Assembly (NCBI RefSeq): GCF_001949145.1
Contig: NW_019091412.1
Location: 1,028,015-1,092,014, forward strand
Direction of reading: 5' to 3'
From: Acanthaster planci
Taxonomy: Eukaryota; Echinodermata; Asteroidea; Valvatida; Acanthasteridae
DNA length: 64,000 nt
Position numbers and translations under genes: made by a program. How positions within the stretch are numbered: the first letter of the stretch is position 1; every line of letters begins with the position of its first letter. Below the pieces are notes generated by a model. It did not search any database and had not been told where the DNA came from. It worked only from the letters and a program-made list of their open reading frames with translations. Positions 11,601 to 23,600 of the stretch are shown in pieces.

Positions 11601-14600
11601 ACTGGTGTAGATCACATCAGGCAGCTTGCTGAAGCATCTCAGACCCGGCCTCGTTTCATGAGTGTTCAAGAAGCTCTGAGTGAGGAAGACTGGACATGTC
11701 GTGCCAGTTTACCATTTGTAAGAGGCGAAGCTGATGGCAAACCTGATCAATCCACACATGAGCAGCATGAGACCTGGGCCATTGGTGACCCTTTCCCTGA
11801 ACAGTGTGGACCTGAAAAGGATCAGTTTGGACCAACTCTGTCCAATCTGGATCACCAAATTGAACCTGACCAGTTTGAGTTGGCTGCTGAAACTCCTTAC
11901 AATCCAGCATCACAGGACAAAGAGAATAGTGCTTTTCCAAAAGATGTGGTCAGTGAAGACGGATGTTTTCCGATTGAAGGTCTGAAAGAGCAGGACGTCT
12001 TGGAAGTGTTGCAGGCTCTTGGTGCTGATACAGATGAGGATCCTTTTGACAGTCCTCTCTCCTCCTTACCTAATGAGACGGAGTTGTGTCAGGTGGAGCA
12101 GTCATTGACTACTGAAGCTGAGCTGCGTGATCTCCATGTCAATGACAATGAGCTGCGTTTCCTTGAGAAAGAGCTAGACGTTGAGGGGAGTCACATGCAG
12201 GAAGTGGCCAATCACTGCGAGGCACTTCCCGCATCTATGCTGCTGCCTTCAGAGCCAAGAAGCTGGGAGCCTCAAGATGTACACCAAGATGCAACCCTGC
12301 TGCCTGGCTCAGGACAAGACAACAGGCAGATACAGCCTGAGGTAGCTTACAGACCTCTGCATGGGTTTGATGTGCCTACCATAAGATTGCCATCATTGTA
12401 TAGTTTGCTCAACCTTAACAGGACATGAGCGTGAAACTGCAACACGGACATACATCCATTTGAACATTGCACATAGATTGTATGCCTAATAACATACATG
12501 TACATGTCATATTTGTCAGTCTTAATGGTTTTTATGAATTTTCATTAACACCTATAACAACGTCTGTTTACTGTGCATGACATTCTTTGATGCATGGAGA
12601 ATACGTGACTTGTCGGCTTAATAGTGAAAAAGTATGAAATGATCTGTCAGTTTGTATAAATGTACTTTTTGTATTCAGAGATGCTTTCATTTCTTTTAAG
12701 TTTCAAGAAAATGCAATCTACCATGCCATTGTTTTGGATCTTGATCATTCATACAAACATTAACCCTAACCCATCTCAATCCTCCAAAATCCTCCAGGTG
12801 GTTTCAGAGGATTTTGGAGAATTCAGGATGAATGGTGATTTGAACATTGCAGCATTTGATGGATGAATAGTATTTTAAAAGCTAGAGGATTGAGGATGAA
12901 TTCTGATTTACATGTAAAAGCTCGAGGATTTTGGAGAATTGAGAGTGAATGGCAAATGAAGTACTAAAAATCAGTCACAAAGTGGTGTATATAATCACAC
13001 ATACTGTTTGCAATATACATGTACCCAAGGACAATGCGTTCCATTGTTCACTGCTGCTGGTCATAAATGACACATCCCTCAACTACAGTGTGTTAAAACA
13101 AAGGCACATGTCTGCTTTATTACAAAAGTAAAGCCATCAGCCAACCCTGCAAGAAACTAGCTTCAGCCCAGCAACCAACCTGATTTGCCCAACCCCCCCT
13201 CCCCCCAAAACCCCCAAACCCCATTTGAAGTATGTACATGTAGGGCCATGAAGGATTTTGGAGGCTTGAGGATTCAGGTACCTTTCATTTTGTGCGTAAG
13301 CAAAAGAGGATTTTGGAGGATTGAGGATGAATGCAGTTTTTGAAGTTGGGCAATATGGACAATTCTTAATAGTGCGCCCCCAAGTGTTTGCAACGCATTG
13401 GCCAATCACGATGCGTGAAATTTGTCAATTTTTGCATGTTGTGATTGGCCAATGCATTGCAAACTGTTGGAGGCACACTATTGTGAATCGCTTGTATTTA
13501 GAGGATTTTGGAAGATTGAGGATGTGCCCCAGCAAAAAGACCTTTTGGGTTAGGGTTAATGATATGAAGTGTATGCTAACAGTTTTCAATCTACAATATA
13601 CATGTAGCTAACTGCACAAAACATTTGGAGTTTTATTTAATGGCTGGTTGATGATCATAGAGCTTGCATATGTCCAATTATTTTAAATCTAAATAACACT
13701 TGATTGTTAACCCTAACCCTCCTCAATCCTTCACCTGTTGGAGGGTTGAGGAGGGTTAGGGTTAATGAATCTATTAATAATAATCTAAATGAGCAAATGA
13801 AAAAAGGAGAACTGCAGACCGTCTATACTGGTGTGTACATGTACGTATGCATGCTTGCCTATTGGAAACAGTGGCATTTTCAATGTAGCCATGTTAGTTT
13901 TTAAAACATCCATTTTCTAATTTTAAAAATCAAAAGAAAATTTGTATGCCTACATGTGACAAGTATTGATTCTCTAAACGGTAGTGATGAAATAAATGTT
14001 TCATCAAATAACTAAGGATTCTACAGTTTCAAAGTCTTCACAGAAAAAAGTGGCTTTGAACTGTAGATATATGTACAAATTACCTGTCCTCTCTGCATGC
14101 ACATGACAGATGTTTCTTCAGCTGAATAGATTGTTAACATCAGGAGCACTATCTTGATTTCAATCAGGTGACTTTTGAGACTCCAGCTCGTGGCCCTGTC
14201 ACTCCATGTCAAGTAGCCAATCAGGAAGCCTGGGACATCTTACGACAGCTGGACGAGGAAGAGCGTTGGACTGAGCGTGTGCAGGTTGTCACTCGCCAGG
14301 ACCACGAGGAGTACACACATTTCGCTCGGGAATTCTTGGAAGAGATAATTGATAATTTGCCAATCAGGTACCAGTATTCATGTGACAGCTTGGCGTGAAT
14401 TCAGTTCAGGTCCAACTTCTGTGCTTTTTGAAAACTGGCTACTGCTCAAATAGTGTATAGCAGAAAACGATAGGCATGTGTGAAAACATGGAGGTTTGAC
14501 ATTTCCTTGCTTGATATGTTTGAACCGGTACACCGTGTGCGACTTAAAACCTCATACATGTACATGTAGGTGGACTTTGCCTCTGTGGGTTAATTCCAAG

Positions 14601-17600
14601 TTTCCAACATTTTGTAATTTCTCTTAGAGAGTCATCGGCATCCCCAGTGGTGCCAGTAGACGCCAACCTGCCCTCCGAAGAATCTGCCACGGCTGAAAAA
14701 GAAAAAACAGTGGACTTTAGAAGTTTCTGTGAAATACAGGAGGAACAGAAGGAAAACTTGCCTCCACCTGCTCCAGAGCAAACCTCCAAAATGGAGGAAG
14801 GTAAAATAGGATGTCGATTTAACCTCTGTGGTTTTCAACATGACATTTGCTGGACCAAATTTAGCTTCCATCAGTGAGCTTTTTGTGAGATTTGAACTCA
14901 ACATCTTTTTCTTTGTATTTTTCTTGACTGTTAGGGTTCCCTAAGACAGGGAAAAACATCTATGACGTGAGTGATGAGGACCTCCAGAATATGAATCCCT
15001 TCCAGACAGGGTCCAAGCTACAGAACTCGCCCCCGCTACCAGCCAGTAAGAAGTCTGCTGCACCAGAGTTTAACTACGATGACATCAAGGATCCATTTGG
15101 GACATCCAGTAAAATCCAGAACTCACCTAAGAGATCGCCTAAGAATGCTGTCCACAATGCAAGGTCTGTAGCCAGCTTCTTGGTTGCTTTAGGTCAAAGT
15201 TTGGTTTCTGTTGTCAGTTTCCCATCACAAGTATTCACTTCAGAGCCTGAATGGAAGATCATGTATCAGTGGAAACCGATGTATAAACAATATAGAACAT
15301 TTTCTGCTATTTGCAATTTTTTCGCTTTACATACATTACCATTTTCCTGATGGTTTATACTAGTAGTGGTCTGAGTAGAGAAAATTGAGTTTCATGAGAA
15401 CTGTTAATTTTATGAAGCTCTGAACTTCTCTCTTGAGATCTTAAGAAATTTGCCAACCGTTGAATTTTGTTGGTAAAAATCTGTCGGAAGTCAATCAAGG
15501 CAATGCAGTCTAGCCTGAAGGAATGACGAGGCATTCATGTTGTTCTGTTAATTTTGTTTTGATATCCACCTGCTCTCACTTGTCTATTTGCACCTGTCTG
15601 TGTTTATTACTTTGCCTGCTCTGCCATGCTTTTCAGTGATAAAATAAACCTTCGTCTTTTGCGCCCAAATTTCAAATGCAGAATGCTCTATTTGCATCTC
15701 CAAAACTCAACCAGCAACAAGAAATTGTAATGAAGAGAATCCTCTTTTGATTTAACTGCAAAATTTGAAATCAGAGGAACACACGTACTGTAGATGCAAT
15801 AATTATCAGACTGTTTATTTTGATAGAGTAGAAATAAAGTTAACCATTCAAGGGAAAGAATCTGGAAAAGACTGAAACTCGGCACTTAATATAGGAGCAG
15901 TTTGTCACATTCAGCTGTCTCTTTGCAGCTTTTACACTGCCTTCATCTTGAAAACTTAGTAACGCTGTCACATTTGCTATTTAAGATATCATTTTGGTTG
16001 CTTTCTATGATTTGCTGTCCTGCCTGCTTGTATTTTACTCTAGCACTGAGTTTGAGTTTGACGAAACTCAAGACCCATTTACACCTACGAACCAGATGCA
16101 GAATTCCCCACAGACATCACCCAAACTCACAATCAACAACGCAAGGTTTGCTCTTGTCTCAATCATTCTTCCATCATAGGAAAGTGTGAAAATCCTGTAT
16201 CTACATCTACATGTAGATACACACATGGTGTGACCACATGCATTCCAAAACCAGACTGAAGGTACCTTGTATGATGTTTGACAATTCCTCCCTCAATTTT
16301 GTTTTACACTTAAGAGTGGCCCAGAGTCTAAATTCTATTTGAATATGAACAATTGAAGACTGTGTCAGAGATATGAACTTACCTACTTCACCCTGGTTTT
16401 GTAATGGTGCATGTAGGTCACTTGTACCAGTTATGTGGGAAAGTCATTCTTCTTGGCAATTTTTTTGGGGGGTGGGGGGGAATAATTGTGAATCGCTTTG
16501 TATCTGCATTGCACAAATTTCTAGTTGAGCATTTCACATGTGTCCTCACAATCAAATTTCTTATTTCACTCGTCTCGTAAAAATAAATATCTGGCCACAC
16601 CGATACTGCATTCATTTCTGATTATTTTGCACTTCTGTATGTTTTTGTGGTATGATTTCTTTTTGTGTTTTGGTGGGCATCAGTTTACTATTTTGATTTC
16701 AGTTCTGAGATTGCCTTCGATGATGAAACATATCCCTTCAAGCCAAAGAACCAAGTAGAAAATTCACCTCAAATTTCTCCCCCAAATGCTGCCAACAACA
16801 ACAGGTGTGTGAAGTCACAATGCAGTGGTTTCCTTTCATTATTGCTTCTTTTTGAGTTCTCTGCACTCTTGGATTTTCATTGATTTGTTTGTGGTCTTGT
16901 CTCTGCATTTTGTTTTATTTTATTTTGCTGCATTCAGTTTCCTTTATGTTGCTCTGCACTTTCACTCTTTCAGCTCAGAAATCAATTTTGATGACATCAA
17001 AGACCCGTTTGCAACCACAAGTCAAATTCCTAATTCCCCCGAGGTGTCACCCAAGCAAGAAATTGATGAGTCAAAGTAGGTTGAAGTTGTGGCTGCTTCG
17101 TGTTGTAGGATCCTGACTTCAAAGTGAAGATGGAAGACAGGAATCCAAAATCTCAACAGATCTTTAACCCTATCCCTTAGGCCCTTTTTGTTAGGGACCC
17201 TCCTCAATCCTTCAAAATTCTCCAAAATTTCTTGAAAATGCTACTTCGAGGTGTGCATACTGCCTCAATCCTTCAAAATCCTCCGGCAATTCCTGTTGTT
17301 ATGTTGAGGCAGGGCGAATGGCATTTTTGAGCAGTGCAGTCGATTCAAAAGAAAAATTGGGCTGACTTTACGCATGACTGAGCAAAAACAACACAAGGTC
17401 TCACCCACGACCTTCACCTCTGGCACCCTTCGCAATAAGCCATGTACTTTTGCCATTCACCCCAATCCTCCGAAACTCCCCGAAGGATTCTGGAGGATTG
17501 AGGAGGGTTAGGGTTAAGACACAGCAACTTGAATTACTAAAATTTTATGCTGAAGCATAAATTGTCATTGGTTATGTTGGAAAGGCCATAGAATAAAATC

Positions 17601-20600
17601 ATTTTCGCGATGCATAACCCAGAAACCTCCACGTGAGTACAGCATTGATTGCTATTGAGTTTAAGATTTCTGCCATGGCTTCTACTTCCAAGTTCATTAA
17701 TGAACATAGAGATACATCAGCACTGTTGCTGATTTCCAATACATCTGCATAAACCCACTTTGCATATGTGTTACAGTTTGGAGACCAACTTTGATGGAGT
17801 TCAAGACCCATTTTCCTCCAAGAAATCGCTGCAGAACTCTCCAGATTCTTCACCTAAAAATGTTACCAGAAAAGCAAGGTTTGTGCGGCCTTACATATTT
17901 GTAGATTGGGTTACGTAAAAAGGGAGAACTTGATGCCTGTGGTGAAATGTGAACTTACCTATAAAGTAATGTCTCTATGTGGAATTTTAGACTGCCATAG
18001 ACAAAGTATGAATACAAGTATATCATGTGAAGCTATTAGAATTGATATTTAGCCAATTTTTCTCTCGGTAGATCGACACCCAAGGGTCGAACCCCAACAA
18101 AGGCATCTAAGAAATCTCCATCACCAAAGTCCAGTCCCTCCAGTTCCTCGGTCACCAAGAGTAATGACTCCATGACTGCTGACGGCGATAATGTTGATAA
18201 TATTGCCACTCAGAAACCCACTCTGGAAGTCACTCCCTTACCTAGAGAAGAGGACTCGGATTATCATTCAGGGCAGATCAAGACAGACAAGAAGTACGAG
18301 CAGTTTATGGAGTCTGAAGAGTTTGTACTTGCCCCAGAAGAAGGTGGGTTCAAGATGTTGTTGTGTCTGACACAGTGATGTACGTAGTAATTCTTAGTCA
18401 AATGGGATTGTTAAAAACCTGAAGATTATCGGTTTCGTCCTTAATAAACACAGCCCAAATTTAGCATTTTTGAGCCATTTCCATCTTGAAAAGTAGACTG
18501 AATCAGATGGTATTTGTGTGAATTTTTGTTGATGTTGTGATTAAATAATTCTTGGTTTCTTTCCTACAGCCTCAGGAGTCAAACAGGGTAACCAGGTGGA
18601 AAATGAAGATTTCAGACCAGCCGAAGAAGGTATGTCACATGATCACGTCACATGACTATATCTGGAGGCTATGGTTGCATCCGAATCTGTTGTCTAGGTC
18701 TAGGTCTTCCCTCCATTGGAAATGTGCGCAGACGCGTAAACAAGAGACCTAACCGTAGCTCTGGAAGCCCGTTTCGGACACGGCCTATGCCACAACTTTG
18801 TGATACATGTATTCTTGGCACATTGTCACAACTGTCACCACCTTACATTGTCCCACGCCTAGTACGTCCTACAACTGCAGTAGCCATTGATGTCTTCTTG
18901 CACTCAAACTGTCTTCTTTGACAGTAGCTTAGAATTCATATGGAGTATAAAAGGTAAATTAAAGTGAAAAAATAAAACTGGGGCTTCAATGGAATAAGAA
19001 ATTCTCAGGGGGCCTTTCTTGGGTTGACAAAACTAAATGTCTAGAAGCATTCAAGGCATGAAAACACCTCTTTTGCTTGATTGGTTTATTGCCATTTGGA
19101 CTACATAGTATGCACACTCTGTTTTCATTCAGAAATTACTCGGTGCCACAGGGATTTAAAATTGGAGCCCTGTAAACAAACAAGGCATATAATATATTGT
19201 TCTATCATTCATGCCACGCCCCCTTTCCCATCGCTTGACCACACCCCTATCAGGCCTTACTGTACGAGGCCTGCAAAGGGATATAAGCTTTGAAGAGATG
19301 GAATTTCGTTTGGCGGAGGAAGGTAGGATGAACTGGTGGTGTTAACATCCCCCATTCCATCTCATCCCATCCCTCCCAATCCTGACCCTTCCCGACCATC
19401 AGACCACAGAAACTTCTGTCTGAATTGAGAGAGGAAAATGTAGTGTGTTTCTCAGATGTCCTCAGCTTAGCACACTTACAAGGTCACTTCAGCATCAGTG
19501 TTGTTATTTCCTGTAAGGTGGTCATTGGCAATAACGCTCTGTGTGTAGCAGTGTGTTGCTGCTTTTTGTACCCAGTGCACTGATTTGTTCGATTGTGCGA
19601 TATGTACGTGTAGGCAGAATAGTCCATAGCTAGAAGGGAACAGAGGGTTAGCATGAGAAGACACCCTCCCCGAAGTTCAGTCATTTGCACCAGACATTGA
19701 AACACCCAGACTGCATTTTCTCCACTCATATCCAAGTTGAAGTTTCATCAGTGGGGTTTTTTTTCCAGGTCATACTGGTCATAAATTTAATCCTGTGGTT
19801 TGTTTCTGAACACCAAATCCCGTAATCCTATTCTTCATGGTAATTAAGAGTCTGGCACAGCATGTCTGCACTCATTGTGATAAAGAATTAAAATTGTTTG
19901 GTTTTAATTCCTGTGAAATGAGTTGGTTTGGGTTTGTATTGATTTTTACACTTTTATACTTGATACCTGATTGCTTCCTTTTTTGAAAATCATTTCAGTC
20001 CTGCTGTGCTGTGTTTTGTATTTCTTCTTATCTCTACTTTTATGCTTCTGCTAAATTGTCAGCAAATTGCATGTTGTGTGACGTTGTTCATAACAATGTC
20101 GGTGGCAATACATTAGTGATGGAGTAGATTGCTTTAACAGTGTGTTTTGTGTACTTGTAGTTTTCCTGAGGAATTTCCTTTTTCCTGGCATGTTTCCAAT
20201 CCCTGTCTTCTCTGTAAAGTATTGCTAGAAATTGGTCCCCCTTGAAACTCATTGTGAGAAACCAAAGATTTGTCAATATGTCTACTGAAGCATGATGAGA
20301 TGAACATTTCAGTCTAGATTTTGGGTGAGGACTAAAAAAGTTTTTCCAATTTGTCTTTTAACTCTAAACTGAGGTTTCCCTGATCTCTGAATTACGAACA
20401 ACTATTACTGATGCACCGCGATGTTTCAAACATCTTTTTATTGAAACCCATGTTCCTTCTGTAATTTATTCACAACTTTACGAAAGATGTGGAATTTAAG
20501 AAGATCTGTGCAAGTAAGATAGAAGCCAGTTGGTATGACAAAAGAGTTCAATTTTTTATGAACTCACAGGGCTCGTTCACTCTCTTTAAGTAGTATGCAG

Positions 20601-23600
20601 AAGATTTTGAAAACTTTGTAGAGTTGGGAATGTTTCTGTAGACTTTCCCTTCAGCATCTGTGGTACTGTCTGCCTGCCCAGTAGAGAGTATGCCTGATGT
20701 ATTTTGTAGAGCACACCCAGATCCTGATGCTAAGTGTTCTTTAGTTTGCTTTGCTCTTTCTTTCTTGCTTTCTGTCTCTTCCCCCTCAAAGCTGTTGCTC
20801 GTGGTCACAGCCAGCTTCTTGAATTCACCAGATTTCATGGCCTTTCCATCCAAGAAGGTAGGGGGCTAGGGGCACCCCATGAACTTCCAGCAAGTCAGAA
20901 TGCGTCTCCTCTGTATTGCTTTCTTTCCCCCATCATGGATCTCTCCTCTTCCTCTATTGACCCAAAAAGCGTTTGTATTCATTTTGGCTACCCCTATCTA
21001 CCAGTATTTCTTCTGTAGTTGTGTGCTCAGTGCAACTGCCAAATTACTCAAAGCTTTCATCATTTCTTTTTTCCAAAACCAGTGCTTGGGAATTGGATCA
21101 TTTTGAATATTGTCTTGAAAATCTCCTTTATTTATTCCTTTTTTTTCCTTTGTATCCATGGCAACTTTTCCCAAGATGATCACATTAGACTTGTTTAAAG
21201 GTTTTACATTTTAGTAGCAAACATATTGTGGATAGCTGAGGACAGAGTACAGTAACTGTCAGAGTACAGTAACTGTCAGAGTACAGTAACTGTCAGAGTA
21301 CAGTAACTGTCAAGAGGCTAATGCGTTTCCTTTTCTTTCCACCTCTGTTTCCCCGGCTTGGTGTCTAAACCACTTGGCAGTGTTAGACTCATTCAAACAA
21401 GATCACTTTTTCCTGATATACAAATCAGCTCATTGATTTGACTGCCATGTCTTTTCAACACCGTTTCATTTACAGGTGGATTTCAACTTGTATATATTTT
21501 GCTTTTAAACTTGAACCATGAATGTAATGATGCAGAAGCCTTCAACCAAAATGGAGGCTTATAAAATGGTTACTATCAAGTAGAGATCATTGTGTAAGGA
21601 AGCTAATTGTTAATCTGGCTGTTGTCTTTCAGTGTTTGCCAGTGCAGATCCTGCTGCATTTGATGTTGACTTCCTAGAAAAGGCTGGCGGTTCCAGTTCG
21701 GTAAGTCTGCCCTTGTGATGATAGGGGAAGGGAGGGTAGAGCCCATTTAGTTCCTGTATATTTGTGATTTAATGCCGTATTTGGAACATGTTTAAACTGG
21801 GGTTTTCCTTTTTTGGGGCTCAGTTTCAGGAATCGGCGCTTGCAAGACAGTCACTGTATGTGAAATTTGACCCCTTAGTCAATGCACCTGCTGGTAAGTG
21901 ACCTTTAACCCTAATAGCCTTGAAAAAGCTCTAATACTAAACGTGCTTGCTTATCGTACACAAAGTCCTAGAAAAGGTGGAATAAAAATAAGAGGAAGAA
22001 GGCCTTTTGTGGTAGTATTGGTAGCGATGTCCACTTTATGATACACAGGGATGAAATTTTAAAATCTTGCTCAGTTCAGAACCTGTTCATCAGCAGCCTC
22101 TTATTTCCTAGGAATTGACAAGTTTTTAATCCGTCTGGCTTACATCCACAGGTGGTGGAGCTAAGGGTTTACTCCCAACTGTCTCAGAACCTATGATTCA
22201 AGAGGACGATGAGGATGATCTCCTACAGATGCAAACTCCGCCCACAGTGACCAGCACAAGACAATCATCCAAGATCCGAGAGAAGGCAATGATACAGAGT
22301 GCCAGTAAGGCAAATACTGAGGGGCGGAGTGGAATGACAGAGGGGGTGGATAGACTACTCGCCTTCAGCCCTCCTAGAAATCAAGATTCTCAGGTACTCT
22401 TGATACTTGGCATGGTTGAGCAGTTGCTGTTTTAAAAATGCTTGCCGTCTTACTTTGCGTATCTTATGATGAATAATGTTGAGATTCATTGCAGCATTTC
22501 AGTCCACGTTTGGTCAGCCATTTCAACAAGGGCATTATGTATAGCTTTGCCACTCTTCTAACTGATTCCTTGAACATTGAGTCTGGTTGCAAGTCACAAA
22601 GGTCCAGTCAAAGGTATGGATCGCAAACATTGAGTCTTCATTTGTGTTGCTGTGTTTGATGCAGATTTGACCTTTTCGTTTGCTCTCTCTTGTTTCTAGG
22701 GTACTGATGATGTTGATGCTGATGGACCCAAGTTGTCTGCCTCGTTAAGTGTTGAAGCAGAGGATGAAGGCATTGTTCAGGTATGTCTTAAGTCTATTTG
22801 TAATGGAGAAGGTATGACCTTGTGTCGGTAATAGCTTGGTGGAAGATTATTCCTTTCATGTGTCATTTTCTTTGTGTTTTCAGCCTTTACGATATTCACA
22901 AGCTGATTTGGATGCTGCCATCAAGGAAGCCATCAAAACTGTACAGAAACAGGTGGGTTGAACTTTTATTGTGGAAAATTTGGTGGGGATTGTCTTCTGT
23001 TTGCAACATGAATATATATTCAAAACAAGATCAGGCGTGATGTGTTTACTTTGGAGCCATGGAGTTTTATGTGCAAGATGAATTAGTAAAATTACACTCA
23101 GCAAAATAAAAATGGAGCCATTTGGCAGTGTAGAGCAACTGTAGAAGTAGCAAGGTGTGGAGTTTTTGTCTTAAGTTGAGTCTGTTGCTTTATAACTGCA
23201 GAACAACAAGGAAATCAACCAGTACAAGAAAAAGGTTGAAGAAAAGGAGAAGACGATTGCTGCACAGAGTGCTAAACAAAAGGAAACTGACCAAACCACA
23301 GAGAACCTCAGGTAGGCTTCAATTTACTTCTTGGCTTCAGGCTTCAGTGGGCTTGTAATGGTGTATCTTTTATATTTCAATGGAACTAAGCAAGTTGTGA
23401 GAACTGTGAAAACTTACTTCCCTGGAGAGTGTTCCTGTTCCTTCATTTTTGGGAAGCTTTCTCAAAAAATCCAAATGATCGTTTGTGTTTCTTCTGCAGT
23501 GCCCTGGTGACGCAGTATGAGAAAGCAATGCAGCAGATGATGGGTAAGTTGACAAATTCTGATTTACTGGAGAATAAAATGAATAATTTTCACATTTATA

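Noticed and set aside
13707-13765. Interstitial telomere repeat
   Set aside because: CCCTAACCC appears only once or twice per end and is explained by TTAA-flanked terminal inverted repeats.
21244-21311. CRISPR-like direct repeats
   Set aside because: Units are contiguous with no spacers, and the genome is animal.
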